DNA of 64,000 bases from Wyeomyia smithii (GCF_029784165.1 NC_073696.1:46579858-46643857); one strand, 5' to 3'. Counted from the first letter of the stretch, positions 1-10,260 are shown. Made by a program: numbers and translations. The notes: a model not told the origin generated them from the letters alone.

Positions 1-250
1 AGCAAAAAAGAGAAAATACTCCTATTCCGGTTTATCCGAGTCTAGTCTGTCTGTAACGCTTCTCAATCGGAAAGTTATTTTTCGCAAAATCGCACACCAT
101 GAACGATGTAAGATTTCTGTTACAGCTTTCTCATAGTTTATAAATCATAACAAAAACAACTAGTTTCTTACTTACACATTGCCTTAGTTTTATTGTAAAA
201 CAAAAATATCACAATCTCGTTGTTCTTTTGCATTAACCATTCAACCGTCT

Positions 251-742
251 TTACCACCCATGATGATGATGATGCCCATGATGGTGGTGGTGGTGACCGC
301 CATAACCATAACCACCATATCCGCCATAACCGCCATATCCGTATCCTCCATATCCTCCACCATAACCGTAACCTGGATAGCCACCATATCCGCCGTATCC
401 AGGATAGCCGAGGCCACCTCCAAGTAATCCTGCACCACCGACTAGACCCACTCCAACTCCGACTCCGCCAAGCCCGAATTGACGCTTCTGGCGTGCCGCC
501 TGCTCCGTATTACTGTTATCTTCATTCACTTGAGATAGATCGACCGCTGGAGCTTCGTTCGGTACTTGAATGGGTTGTTCCTGTATGGGTGAGTCGGCAG
601 CAACTACTTCCGGTGGAGCTTCGCCAGCTGGCCTGCTTAACAGAATAGTACCATCCTGCGGTACGGGAACTTCACTCTGCGGAAATGCAATCGCCGATCC
701 GACGATTGCCAGCACGATTGCTAGACAGGTGGGTTGTTGCAT
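251..742 (-). CDS. Secreted Gly/Tyr/His-rich proprotein, copy 1
   Basis: The product is a 163-residue secreted protein whose function is not known to me. Residues 1-19 form a signal peptide (hydrophobic core, cleavage probably after AIA). An acidic, Pro/Gln-rich pro-region follows up to about residue 87 and ends in RQKR, a furin-type site. The predicted mature part begins QFGLGG, becomes a Gly-Tyr repeat (GYGGY-like units) and ends in a His-rich tail with runs of six and five His before Gly-Trp. The ATG at 742 lies 11 bases after a 3' splice site. A poly(A) signal sits at 189-194 on the minus strand. It differs from the right-arm copy by an extra Gln at position 3, Ala/Val in the pro-region and His/Arg in the tail. 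Gly-Tyr and His repeats suggest an extracellular matrix, cuticle or metal-binding role. This role is inferred from composition alone. Confidence 0.85.
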   Translation of the reverse strand: MQQPTCLAIVLAIVGSAIAFPQSEVPVPQDGTILLSRPAGEAPPEVVAADSPIQEQPIQVPNEAPAVDLSQVNEDNSNTEQAARQKRQFGLGGVGVGVGLVGGAGLLGGGLGYPGYGGYGGYPGYGYGGGYGGYGYGGYGGYGGYGYGGHHHHHHGHHHHHGW

Positions 743-753
743 TGTGTGAAAAT

Positions 754-1139
754 CTGGAAAAGGTTAAAATATGTCTCAATTAGCATACTGTTGAATCATG
801 ACGATAAAATTAGTATAATCAAGAACATTGATGTTGTTTGGGTTAATGACCTCGACAGGTTACGAAACTGGATTTCACGATTCTATTTTCAAATCGAGCA
901 CAATTTTCTTATACTTTGAATTCAAAACTAAAAAAACTTTGCGTAACAAAACCCTTAAGTGTTAACGTTATTATCCCCATCTGATAATTACTAATCACAG
1001 AGCAACACACACACTTTATATAATATTCAAGGAACAGATCAGTAGGCAATTTAATATATACCCAATAAAGTAAATATCACTTATTATGACGATATACCAC
1101 TCAAACTATTCCTCTTGCACCGTATCAAACCAAACTAAC
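754..1139 (-). other. 5'UTR intron of copy 1
   Basis: On the minus strand the transcript reads TTACAAGAG then GTTAGT (donor at 1139-1138), and a pyrimidine-rich stretch ends in CCAG at 754-755, just before the start codon. The same donor and acceptor are kept in the right arm, which supports a real intron of about 386 bases. Confidence 0.7.
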
Positions 1140-1197
1140 CTCTTGTAACGCTCAGCTCCGATTGCAAACTACTTCGCTCATAGTCGGTCCTCGCACC

Positions 1198-1211
1198 TCT
1201 TATATATAAAA
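1198..1211 (-). promoter_or_regulatory. TATA box of copy 1
   Basis: The minus strand reads TTTTATATATAAGAGG about 60 bases upstream of the intron donor. The right-arm copy has TATATATAAAAGG in the same place. The start site would fall about 30 bases downstream, in the segment conserved between arms. Confidence 0.6.
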
Positions 1212-1683
1212 AGCAAGAATTAACGACACAATGCTAGCGGGAAAAAACGCCAGAAAGGCTTCTTATCCCACTGCAAAGATTTAAGCATCCATCCATCCAC
1301 ACCGCACACACAATGGAAGCGGGCCATTCAGCAACCTGTTCCGGACCGAATCGAAGAAACGAAACATTATCTCCGAAAACGAAACATTATTATCCGTTGC
1401 TCCGTTACCACACCCCGCTCGCTCCCTGGTTTTCGCATAACTAAAAGTGTATTTTTTCAGCAAGGTCACACGAACAGATCAACACCAGTCCGAAACTAGA
1501 CAGTAGCTGGATGCGTCACGAGACAAAACACACAATGAGTTGCGGTTCCGCTACGACTTCTTTCCGAGTGGTCTGTCAATTTGCGTCAACTGGTCTCGCG
1601 AGCCGGCAGCACGAAATTTCACCGGTTGATCTGATGTACATTCATTGATAGATGTAGAAGGTGGTAACTTCAGGTGGGATTTC

Positions 1684-2048
1684 CCCGATAGGTCAACACA
1701 TTCTGTTACGCTTAGGTCATTGTTCAGCTAGAATAGAAGAAACCCAAAAAAACTAATTTGCAATGTCGCCTGTTGGAATTCGCCATCGCTTACTAGTGAC
1801 TGATTACCGGTGGCCATGACCGGGCACTAAATTTTATTTCCAAATAAACTAGTAATAGTTTCCTGGATATGATTTATAAACCCTAAAACGAAATAGGAAG
1901 TGTCAACCAATCATGTTTGCACTGGAGTTTTTCTAGTTTCGATTTTGGAGTAGCTTAATGGAATGATAGAATAACTCTTTAAGAGGTGATGATGCACAGT
2001 GGCGGGTCTCCGTACAAAAGTCGGACAAAACCAAAAATGTTCATTTAG
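1684..2048. other. Unique spacer between inverted arms
   Basis: About 365 bases separate the two arms, so the two genes are divergently oriented around it. I see no coding potential. It contains GATGCACAGTGGCGGG near 1993, resembling the terminal CACAGTGG of the hairpin element at 22302, but no second end is visible. Confidence 0.5.
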
Positions 2049-2542
2049 AAAATCCCACCTGAAGTTACCACCTTCTACATCTATCAATGAATGTACATCA
2101 GATCAACATGAATAACAACATGAATAATTGACAAACAACCGGTGAAATTTCGTGCTGCCGGCTCGCGAAACCAGTTGACGCAAATTGACAGCCCACTCGG
2201 AAAGAAGTCGTAGCGGAACCGCAACTCATTGTGTGTTTTGTCTCGTGACGCATCCAGCTACTGTCTAGTTTCGGACTGGTTCTGGTCTAGTTTCGGACTG
2301 GTTGATCTGTTCGTGTGACCTTGCTGAAAAAATACACTTTTAGTTATGCGAAAACCAGGGAGCAACGCGCGGAATACGCGATAATGTTTCGTTTCTTCGA
2401 TTCGGTCCGGAACAGGTTGCTGAATGGCCCGCTACCATTGTGTGTGCGGTGGGGATGGATGGATGCATAAACCTTTGCAGTGGGATAAGAAGCCTTTCTG
2501 GCGTTTTTTCCCGCTAGCATTGTGTCGGTAATTCTTGCTTTT

Positions 2543-2555
2543 TATATATAAAAGG
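2543..2555 (+). promoter_or_regulatory. TATA box of copy 2
   Basis: TATATATAAAAGG lies about 57 bases upstream of the 5'UTR intron donor. It is a better TATA consensus than the left-arm counterpart. Confidence 0.65.
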
Positions 2556-2611
2556 TACGAGGACCGACTATGAGCAAAGTAGTTTGCAATCGGAGCTGAG
2601 CGTTACAAGAG

Positions 2612-3001
2612 GTTAGTTCGGTTTGATACGGTGCAAGAGGAATAGTTTGAGTGGTATATCGTCATAATAAGTGATATTTACTTTATTGGATATAAATTAA
2701 GTTGCCTACTGATCAGTTCCTTGATTATTATATTAAGTGTGTGTGTTGCTCTGTGATTAGTAATTATCAGGTTGGGATAATAACGTTAACACACAAGGAT
2801 TTTGTCACGCAAAGTTTTTTTGTTCTGAATTCAAAACAAAGGGAATTACTGTTCAACATTAATCGTGAGAATAGAATCGTGAAATCCAGTCCGGTGTTTG
2901 TAGAGGTCATTAACCCAAACAACATTAATGTTCTTGATTATACTAATTTTATCGTCATGATTCAACAGTATGCTAATTAAGACATATTTCAACTTTCCCA
3001 G
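2612..3001 (+). other. 5'UTR intron of copy 2
   Basis: Donor AAGAG|GTTAGT at 2612 and acceptor CTTTCCCAG at 3001, followed by GTTTTCACACA and the ATG at 3013. The intron is about 390 bases and is matched base for base in layout by copy 1. Confidence 0.7.
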
Positions 3002-3012
3002 GTTTTCACACA

Positions 3013-3501
3013 ATGCAACCCACCTGTCTAGCGATCGTGCTGGCAATCGTCGGATCGGCGATTGCATTTCCGCAGAGTGAAGTTCCCGTGCCGCAGGATG
3101 GTACTATACTGTTAAGCAGGCCAGCTGGTGAAGCTCCACCGGAAGTAGTTGCTGCCGACTCACCCATACAGGAACAACCCATTCAGGTACCGAACGAAGT
3201 TCCAGCGGTCGATCTATCTCAAGTGAATGAAGATAACAGTAATACGGAGCAGGCGGCACGCCAGAAGCGTCAATTCGGGCTTGGCGGAGTCGGAGTTGGA
3301 GTGGGTCTAGTCGGTGGTGCAGGATTACTTGGAGGTGGCCTCGGCTATCCTGGATACGGCGGATATGGTGGCTATCCAGGTTACGGTTATGGTGGAGGAT
3401 ATGGAGGATACGGATATGGCGGTTATGGCGGATATGGTGGTTATGGTTATGGCGGTCACCGCCACCACCATCATGGGCATCATCATCATCATGGGTGGTA
3501 A
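3013..3501 (+). CDS. Secreted Gly/Tyr/His-rich proprotein, copy 2
   Basis: This is a 162-residue paralogue of the protein encoded at 251-742, in the opposite orientation. Residues 1-18 are the signal peptide. Residues 19-86 form an acidic Pro/Gln-rich pro-region ending in RQKR (83-86), a proprotein-convertase site. Residues 87-162 are a Gly-Val/Gly-Leu block, then Gly-Tyr repeats, then a His-rich end (GHHHHHGW). An Arg interrupts the first His run. The ATG is the first one after the 5'UTR intron acceptor. A poly(A) signal AATAAA lies at 3556-3561, 55 bases after the stop. The near-identity of the two copies, including non-coding flanks, points to a recent duplication or ongoing gene conversion. 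A structural (cuticle, eggshell or matrix) or metal-binding role is possible but not shown. Confidence 0.87.
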   Translation: MQPTCLAIVLAIVGSAIAFPQSEVPVPQDGTILLSRPAGEAPPEVVAADSPIQEQPIQVPNEVPAVDLSQVNEDNSNTEQAARQKRQFGLGGVGVGVGLVGGAGLLGGGLGYPGYGGYGGYPGYGYGGGYGGYGYGGYGGYGGYGYGGHRHHHHGHHHHHGW

Positions 3502-3740
3502 AGACGGTTGAATGGTTAATGCAAAAGAACAACGAGATTGTGATATTTTTTTTACAATAAAACTAAGGCAATGTGTAAGTAAGAAACTAGTTGTTTTTGT
3601 TATGATTTATAAACTATGAGAAAGCTGTAACAGAAATCTTACATCGTTCATGGTGTGCGATTTTAAGGGAGATACCTTTCTGATTGAGAAGCGTTGCAGA
3701 CAGACTAGACTCGGATGAACCGGAATAGGAGTATTTTCTC

Positions 3741-4738
3741 TTTTTTGCTCACATATGCGAACCACAATTGGCAACAAAGTGTGATTTTTTTCCGATATAG
3801 TTACAAACATTTAACACCTATGGCCGACAGCGTAGCCAGAGTTAAACCGATTTTGGAACACATGCCACTCCACTGTCTGTCCAGCTTCTTTGAGACCACC
3901 CTCAATATCTTTCTTAATAACAGAAACAGCATGGATGGGATTTTGATAGTGTATTTTATCAGTTTTATAATGTTTAAGTAGTTTGATCTAACTTGCTACC
4001 CTTCTTTGGTAAATAAATTATTTTCGTTATTTCAAGTTTATCATATTTTCGAACTGTTCATCTTATTAATTTGATTAGGAAAAGTTACAAAGAGTCCAAA
4101 CAGTCTACTTTAACACTAACCTCTAAACAAAAGTGAGTCAAAACCTTCAAATATTTCGTAGTTTCTTATTTAAGGCTTCACTGATTCTCAGTAAGACAAA
4201 GGTTCGACATTGAAAAGTTATACACAATCGAAAAAGGGCCATTCTAGTTCATTGGAATTTTGTTCATGAATGTTATATAATAATCATGCTGTTTCATCAC
4301 AAGGACGACATTGAAATGCCTAGATTGAGTTGGATTGGATTAATCAACAATGAACTTAGTTAATTTTGTGCCCTGACTGGTTTTACGAGTTTCACACAGT
4401 GAAAATTGCATCTTCATGGAGACAAAAGCATTCACAATGGTAAGGCACGGCACAAAAAACTTATATGTATTGAATTGGTGATAGAATGCTTCTATACAAG
4501 TTTCCTGAGTATTGCAATGGTAAAACAAATTGAAATTGAAGTATAGCTGAAATTCAGCACTCAAATTCATACTATTCGTTATTGATTGTTGTTATTATAA
4601 GCTTTTTCAAGTAGTTTATTTCCTTCTTAAGATCTTTCGATACCCATATTCCCAGTTTTTCTCAGAGTTATCCTGAATTAGACTTTATTTATTCTCAAAA
4701 TGTTCTTAACTTTTTGTTAGCGGTAATATCCAAATATT
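3741..4738. other. Non-coding AT-rich interval
   Basis: No credible gene, repeat end or RNA is visible in this kilobase. The short open frames here lack codon bias, signal peptides or family motifs. Confidence 0.5.
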
Positions 4739-4744
4739 TAAAAT

Positions 4745-4850
4745 ATTATTAATTGACAAAACGAAACGAAACAACTATGACAAATACAGTAGCTAGAGTT
4801 GTTTGAACACTGACTGTGAATCCCACGGGCTGTTGTAAATCTGACAACAA
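4745..4850 (+). repeat. Duplicate of the region upstream of the holotricin-like gene
   Basis: The stretch matches 10155-10260: both contain AATTGACA, a run of AAACAA, ATGACAAAT, CAGTAGCT and GAATCCCACGGGCTG in the same order and spacing. In the 10 kb copy this segment precedes the holotricin-like gene. Here it is followed directly by a relic of the next gene, so a block of about 1.1 kb appears to be missing. Confidence 0.75.
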
Positions 4851-4874
4851 TTTAAATTATTAAAACACATAATA

Positions 4875-5034
4875 ATAAAATTATTATTTATTTGTAATAG
4901 TGCCTGTGACGTTATTGTTGATTGACTGTTCAGCGGCTTCTGCACCACATTTCGGATGTACTATAGCAGCGGATTGTACAATACATACTACGAACCGACT
5001 GTCATAGCGGAGATAGTGGAGTGGCATTGGTTAA
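4875..5034 (+). pseudogene. Broken copy of the FIAPPGVIVG secreted peptide gene
   Basis: This is a decayed duplicate of the gene at 11346-11555. The start codon position reads ATA. The signal-peptide segment is interrupted by extra bases that bring in stops. About 45 bases coding for the Trp/Arg/Phe/Pro-rich middle are deleted. The segment for the conserved C-terminus is mostly lost, although the end GGTTAATGTG survives. Shared stretches include GACTGTTCAGCGGCT and AGCAGCGGATT. Homology continues through the 3'UTR to about 5215, including AATAAA near 5135 and the following TTAATGTCT. It is not expected to make a product. Confidence 0.82.
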
Positions 5035-5215
5035 TGTGAATATCGTTACTGCTGCAGAGGAGTGTTCCTACGTTACAATTAAGAAATCCGCACAAGCAAT
5101 TTCACGTGACTCAAATTGGGCTGTAAAAATTGTAATAAAGTATAATTAATGTCTAGCTTTAAACTATTCATGATTTTTTTTTCACAATTAAAATCCTTTC
5201 GGTTATCATAAGAAA

Positions 5216-5575
5216 TTATTCGTTCGAAACAAATATCTCTAATTGGCAGCACTTTTAAAAAATCATTCTAGAGAATCTAGAGTACAAGGCATGAAGGATA
5301 ACGTTTTGGGTTGACACTCTGGTCCACGGACCACGCTTTCTACGTGCTTTCGAATTTGCATTTTTCAAAGGTTTTGCATGGAAACCAATAGCATTACTAC
5401 TGTAAAAATCAAATTTTTCTCTAAAGGTCATGAAAACTTTGTATTTTTCTGGAATAAACTCAAATTCACTGCTGCACCGGTGTCGCTTTCGGTATACGTT
5501 TTGATCTATTTCCGCCCAACAGAAAAAGATCGTTCTAAAACCCTTTGCACGCTACTCAAAAATACAAATTAGAAA
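5216..5575. other. Short non-coding interval
   Basis: I see nothing recognisable between the pseudogene's 3' flank and the transposase relic that starts near 5580. Confidence 0.4.
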
Positions 5576-5579
5576 AAAA

Positions 5580-7250
5580 TATTTATATATTATCCACTCC
5601 ACCTCCTCCAACAATCGTGTCGAGTAGTGGGCCGACGCCAGATCCGGCCAAAACACCGCGTCTTCGGCTTTATGCTATTTCTTGATGAACGACGCAACTT
5701 CCGGCAGTACTATAAATTTCCCTGTTCACGGCCGTTCCGGAAAAAAAGAGCGGCTTTGACGTCTCTTTCTAGCTGATTGTTAGCCACAGCAGCACATTCT
5801 TGGGGAACCGGGGGATCAAATAAATTTTACTTCGATGCTCACTTCCTTCCTGCCTATAATCGCATACCAGTCCCACCTGCATTCTGGACGTTCTTATAGA
5901 GAAGTTATGGTAAATGTCTATCTCATTATATTATGTCGAAAATATGGGAATAAACCACGTAGCTCAAATAACTTAAGCAAGAAAAATACCTTTAAGCGCT
6001 GTTTTCTCAACTTGATGAAAATGAAGATGGGATTGATATGCGATTATAGGCAGCTTCGTGGGGGAAGTAAAATACTAAGTGCTCTGTCAATCGTTGCCAT
6101 TCAGGGTGAGACAGGCCTCGTCGTCCATCACCACCGCCATGTCGCGATTTGCCGCATTCAGGCGCTGCCGCTGCGTCATTGCCTACAGTACCGAGACCTG
6201 TTGACGGGACTTCCGCTTCCTGACTTCCTGTATGTCCATTAGGGTGGGACAAAAAATAAATGTTAGCTCCCATGCACTTTTCGTGTTCCTTATAGGTCCT
6301 ATAACAACTGTGTAAATTTTCAGATTGATCGGTGGAACTATATTATTGCGACCGATTTTTAAAGTGTCCATACAATTTTATATGGGAAAATCCACTTATT
6401 CATAACTTATTCTCTAGAGATGTCAAGTTGGCTCCTAAAAATATATCGATACATGATATTTGTAGGAAATTTTCTCGGGAAAAACTATTCTAAAGACTGT
6501 AAGGCGCAACAATGCTTGTAGAAAAAGTTATTCACCCCAAACTGATTGAATGTCTGACAAACGGCTCACCATTAAATTTTTCCAGCAACACTGCTACAGC
6601 ATGCTGCTATTGAAAACTTGCTCGAGGATAAGAAAGAATTTCGCAAGGAATTAGGCTTAAAAGTGTGATTTTTGCTCATAGTATCTTCGGAGAAGCCTCC
6701 AAGATAAATTTCACGCGATATCATTTCTTATCACATGGTTGAATTTGCAACAGCAGCATGCTGCAGCAGTATTGCTAGAAAGATTCAATGGTGAGCCGTT
6801 CCTCAGATATTAAATCAGTTTAAAGGAAATAACTTATTCTACAAGCATCATAGCGCCTTACGGTCTTCAGAAGAGTTTTTCTCAGGAAAATTTTCTACAA
6901 ATATCATGTATTTTTAGGAGCCAACTGGACATCTCTAGAGAATAAGTTTTGAAAAAGTGGATTTTTCCATATAAAATCGTATAGAAACTTTAAAAATCGG
7001 GCGCAAAAATATAGTTTCACCGATCGACCTGAGAAGTTACACACTTGCTATAGGACCCATAAGGAACACGAAAAGTGCATGGGAGCGAAAAAATAACACC
7101 ATCGCTTTTTTCCCATATAACCGCATCCCAGTTTAATGTCCATGTGCGCTGGGTACTTTTTCACTGTTTGACCGGTTGCACCGACATCCCGGCAAAGCGA
7201 ACGCAGTGATGTAGCCACTTTTCCCTGGGTCTTACTCTTTAGCATCCTTT
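5580..7250 (-). pseudogene. Tc1/mariner-type (ITm/maT-like) transposase relic split by a hairpin element
   Basis: Conceptual minus-strand translation gives pieces of one transposase in order. The N-terminal helix-turn-helix part (SLRSLCRDVGATGQTVKKY) is encoded at about 7140-7245. A basic stretch (RKRKSRQQVSV) lies near 6190-6235. The first catalytic motif VVMDDEACLTLNGND is near 6085-6130. The second catalytic motif AVFWPDLASAHYS is near 5620-5660. The FWPDLASAHY signature and MDDEA are typical of the mosquito ITm/maT group. Stops and frameshifts interrupt it, the third acidic residue is not visible, and it is truncated near 5580. A small inverted piece near 5850-5890 repeats the sequence at 6015-6050. 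The 6240-7135 insertion separates the HTH from the catalytic part. Confidence 0.72.
6240..7135. mobile_element. Palindromic (foldback) element with 8-bp target duplication
   Basis: The 896-base element folds on itself. Its left half (GCTCCCATGCACTTTTCG, CTAAAAATATA, GCTCACCATT and others) recurs inverted in the right half, down to the centre near 6600-6780, where GCATGCTGC occurs on both sides. It is flanked by ATGTCCAT at 6232-6239 and 7136-7143, and it interrupts the transposase relic at a Met-Asp-Ile codon triplet that is now duplicated. An 8-bp duplication fits hAT-like or P-like mechanisms. There is no coding capacity, so it would need a transposase in trans. Confidence 0.78.
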
Positions 7251-7670
7251 GGAGCTTCCTGCTGATCAGGGTCGTCTATCATCCGAAACCGGGCTTTCTT
7301 TCTGATTGTTGTCCAATAGTGCCAAGATGTTGTACAGGATGGCAACGAGAAAGTGATACACTTTATTTATGTCATCAAACTCAAAACAGTTTTTATTTCT
7401 TTTCGGAATCGATTTCAATAACATCTATAAGTAGTAAAATTACAATGGTCTAATACCTTTTCACAACGCTCCCATACTCATTTCAACATTTTAAGTATGA
7501 TTTCGTATTAACAGAAACTGATTTTGATTATATTTAACGCAGTGAAAACGAATGAAAATACATACAAATATCTTGTAATTTAATATTTGTGAAAATTCAT
7601 CTCATATATTTCTGCTATTTACAGCTTGTTTTTGGAAATTTGAGGTGAACATTTTGAAGATTAAAAACCA
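7251..7670. other. Non-coding interval
   Basis: AT-rich sequence with no gene or repeat boundary that I can recognise. Confidence 0.4.
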
Positions 7671-9561
7671 GTTCGCGAAAGGCGCAACCGTTTTTCTGAG
7701 GGGCGTTGTTTCGATATTCTCCAATTGAGCTGAGATTTTCAGCGTTTGTTTGTCTACTCAAGGTAGAAAGTTTTGCAAAATTTCAAATTTTTTCATTGAG
7801 GGTCAGTGGGGTAAAACGGCCCTCAAAGATGTTATGTCTATAAACGTCCAAAAACTAAAAAGTGTAATAACTCCTGCTAGAGTTGATGGATTTTCAATAA
7901 ATTTGTGTTATCATTTTGCACTAAGAGAACTTCAAAACGCATGGTAACAATATATGGCAAAGAGGTAACATGACGAAAAAATGCATTTTCTTTTTAAAAT
8001 TGTCAATTTTCAGGGTCACCCTACTCTTCTCAACATCGCTAGAAAAAATATCTGAAAATAGCGTTTTGTAGAGCAACTCAAGAGCTTTAATTTCATGTAT
8101 ATGCCAAGTGTGCCAAGTGGGGTAAACGGCCCTAGAAGGTTTTTTTTCCAAAAACCGTCAAAATCACTAAAATCACAATTCCTGCTTCCTGTTTCCTGCT
8201 AGACTTAATAGATTTTGCTGAAAATTTGTACAATCACTCTGCCTTCCCAGAACTACCTACTTTATTGGAAGATACGCCACTTGGGGTAAAACGTTCTTTG
8301 AAGATGAGCATAAGTTGCTAAGCGTTAGTGTTCGAAGACATTGTTTTTTAAATGATTGTTTATTTTTATTAATACAACAGCAACCAAAGTAACATGATTT
8401 TTCAATGTAACAACACTCTGGGAACAAAGCGAAGAATGCGAGGTATGCGAACGATGACAATAAATTCAAAAGTCAAACAGTTAAACATGAAAGTAAAAGA
8501 ATAACTTACTTCATTTGCTTCAACAAAGCTCGAAATATTAGTCTTTCAGCAACCGTCATATCGATAACGTCTTTTACCTCGTTTGAAGCTTTCCGTGGAA
8601 CTTAGTGAAAAAGTCTAGAAAAACTTCAGTCTTTTTTAGTCGTTTTCAAATGATGCATCTGGATTTAATATCAAATAAAAGCACTTTAGTTGTTTTATAA
8701 AATGCCAACTTTGGGCTGTGGGCCTTTTACTGTAAAGGAAATAGCACCCCGAAAATCGTCAAGTATTTTCCAACAAAAATATTTGTTTCGTCGTGTCAAT
8801 TTATTTGTCACTTTTGTACTTTTGTCATCTTACCCTTAAACTTCTTATTCAGAGTAGAGTAATAAACTAAATTTTAAGTTAATCTATCGAGTCTAATTCC
8901 AGCTTTCGCAGTTTTTGTAATTTTGATGGCGTTTTGGGAAAAAATATCTTCAAGGAACGTTTTAAAAAATTTTTGGGAAAAAATATCTTCAAGGAACGTT
9001 TTTTAGTTCTGGTAAGGAAGAGTGAGTATCCAAATTTTCAGCAAAACCCATTAAGTCTAGCAGGAAATATTGTGCTTTTTTGACGGTTTCTAGAAAAAAA
9101 ACCTTATAGGGCCGTTTCACCCCATTTGGCACACTTGGCTTGTACATGAAATTAAAGCTCTTGAGTTGCTCTACAAAACGCTATATTCAGATATTTTTTC
9201 TAGCGATGTTGAGAAGAGTAGGATGACCCTGAAAATTGACAATTTTAAGAAGAAAAATGCATTTTTTCGTCATGTTACCTTTTTGCCATATATTGTTACC
9301 ATGCGTTTTGAAGTTCTCTTTGTTGCAAATAATAACAGAAAGTTTTAGAAAATTCATCATCTCTAGCAGGAGTTATTACACTTTTTAGTTTTTGGACGTT
9401 TATAGACATAACATCTTTGAGGGCCGTTTTACCCCACTTACCCTCAATAAAAAAATTGGAATTTTGCGAAACTTCCTACCTTGAATAGACAAAAAAACGC
9501 GGAAAATTTCAGCCCAATCGGAGAACATCAAAATAACATGTGGTTGCGCCTCTCGCGAACT
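7671..9561. mobile_element. Giant hairpin element (about 1.9 kb)
   Basis: Both ends carry the inverted sequence GTTCGCGA(A/G)AGGCGCAACC (7671-7690; complement at 9542-9561). The arms continue inward: GGGGTAAAACGGCCCTC near 7810 pairs with its complement near 9420, GCCAAGTGGGGTAAACGG near 8110 pairs with the segment near 9115-9125, and CTGCTAGACTTAATAG near 8200 pairs with one near 9050. No transposase is encoded. A 33-base direct tandem duplication sits at about 8938-9002. This is a non-autonomous foldback or MITE-like element. Confidence 0.78.
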
Positions 9562-9581
9562 TGCTCTTGAAGCATTCTTAA

Positions 9582-9690
9582 GCAGGTATTAGACGACGCA
9601 AATATTTGCTATTTTTGGTACGATTTTTATTTGTACAAAATAAAATCTGTATTGAAAAATAGCAAATATTTGCTTCGTCTAATACCTACT
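9582..9690. mobile_element. Small palindromic MITE
   Basis: About 110 bases with inverted ends: GTATTAGACGACGCAAATA at the left and its near-complement ending in CGTCTAATAC at the right. The loop is AT-rich. It is too small to encode protein. Confidence 0.75.
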
Positions 9691-9807
9691 TCAGTGAAGT
9701 GAGTGATTTTGTTTAGTGATTAATACAAAATATAGTCCACAAATGATGAACCTTTGTGTTTGACGCACAACTTCGTTCGGAATTTCACATGCGTAAAATA
9801 TTTTTCC

Positions 9808-10135
9808 TAACGTCACCGCCAACCACGCTCGACGCCTGGGTTCGAATCCCACCGCCGACATAGGTGTCGATGGTTGTGAGGTGGCGTCCACTCACAACCA
9901 ACCCAACTGGTCTAGATTCAATCCTAGCCGACACCGGGAGATTTTCTGAGGCGAAAAATCTCTGGGATCACGCCTTCCATCGCATGAGGAAGTAAAGCCG
10001 TTGGCGCCGGTCCGTTAATAAACGGGTCGTGAGTTAGGATCCTGGGTGTGGAGTCGCCTCCCTCGGTGATTGGCCACAACAGTGGCGGAACTAGACCGAC
10101 GGAAAATAAGCGAGAATAAAAAAAAATATTTTTCA
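9808..10135 (+). mobile_element. tRNA-related SINE
   Basis: It contains a strong Pol III B-box, GGTTCGAATCCC (9839-9850), then a GC-rich SINE body including GTTGGCGCCGGTCCG and GGAGTCGCCTCCCTCGG, and ends in an A-rich tail near 10110-10128. This layout and body resemble mosquito tRNA-derived SINEs (Feilai-like), though I cannot assign the family by name with certainty. It stands immediately upstream of the segment duplicated at 4745. Confidence 0.7.
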
Positions 10136-10154
10136 CTCCGGCTCAAATTTCATC

Positions 10155-10260
10155 AATTGACACAAAAAGAAAACAAAACAATGATGACAAATCCAGTAGC
10201 TGAAGATGATTGGACACCGATTGGGAATCCCACGGGCTGTGTGAAGTCTAACGAATCATT
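10155..10260 (+). repeat. Upstream segment shared with 4745-4850
   Basis: Counterpart of the 4745-4850 block. It lies about 190 bases before the promoter of the holotricin-like gene and marks the left part of the ancestral duplicated unit. Confidence 0.72.

Larger units (their letters stand above)
1..1683 (-). repeat. Left arm of large inverted duplication
   Basis: Positions 1-1683 read as the reverse complement of about 2049-3740, with scattered substitutions and small indels. For example, the start of the window matches the complement of the sequence near 3735, and the TATA region near 1200 matches that near 2545. The arm carries a full gene with promoter, 5'UTR intron and poly(A) signal. 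Homology is still present at base 1, so the arm runs past the left edge of the window. Confidence 0.93.
2049..3740 (+). repeat. Right arm of large inverted duplication
   Basis: Reverse complement of 1-1683. Differences include a deletion in the segment near 2360-2385 relative to the left arm and a short local tandem duplication near 2270-2305. Homology ends close to 3740, which marks the distal breakpoint on this side. Confidence 0.93.

Noticed and set aside
220..648. Long His/Asp-rich frame on the plus strand over gene copy 1 (and its mirror at 3104-3532)
   Set aside because: It is the antisense shadow of the Gly/Tyr/His-rich coding sequence; repeats of GGX and CAY codons keep several frames open.
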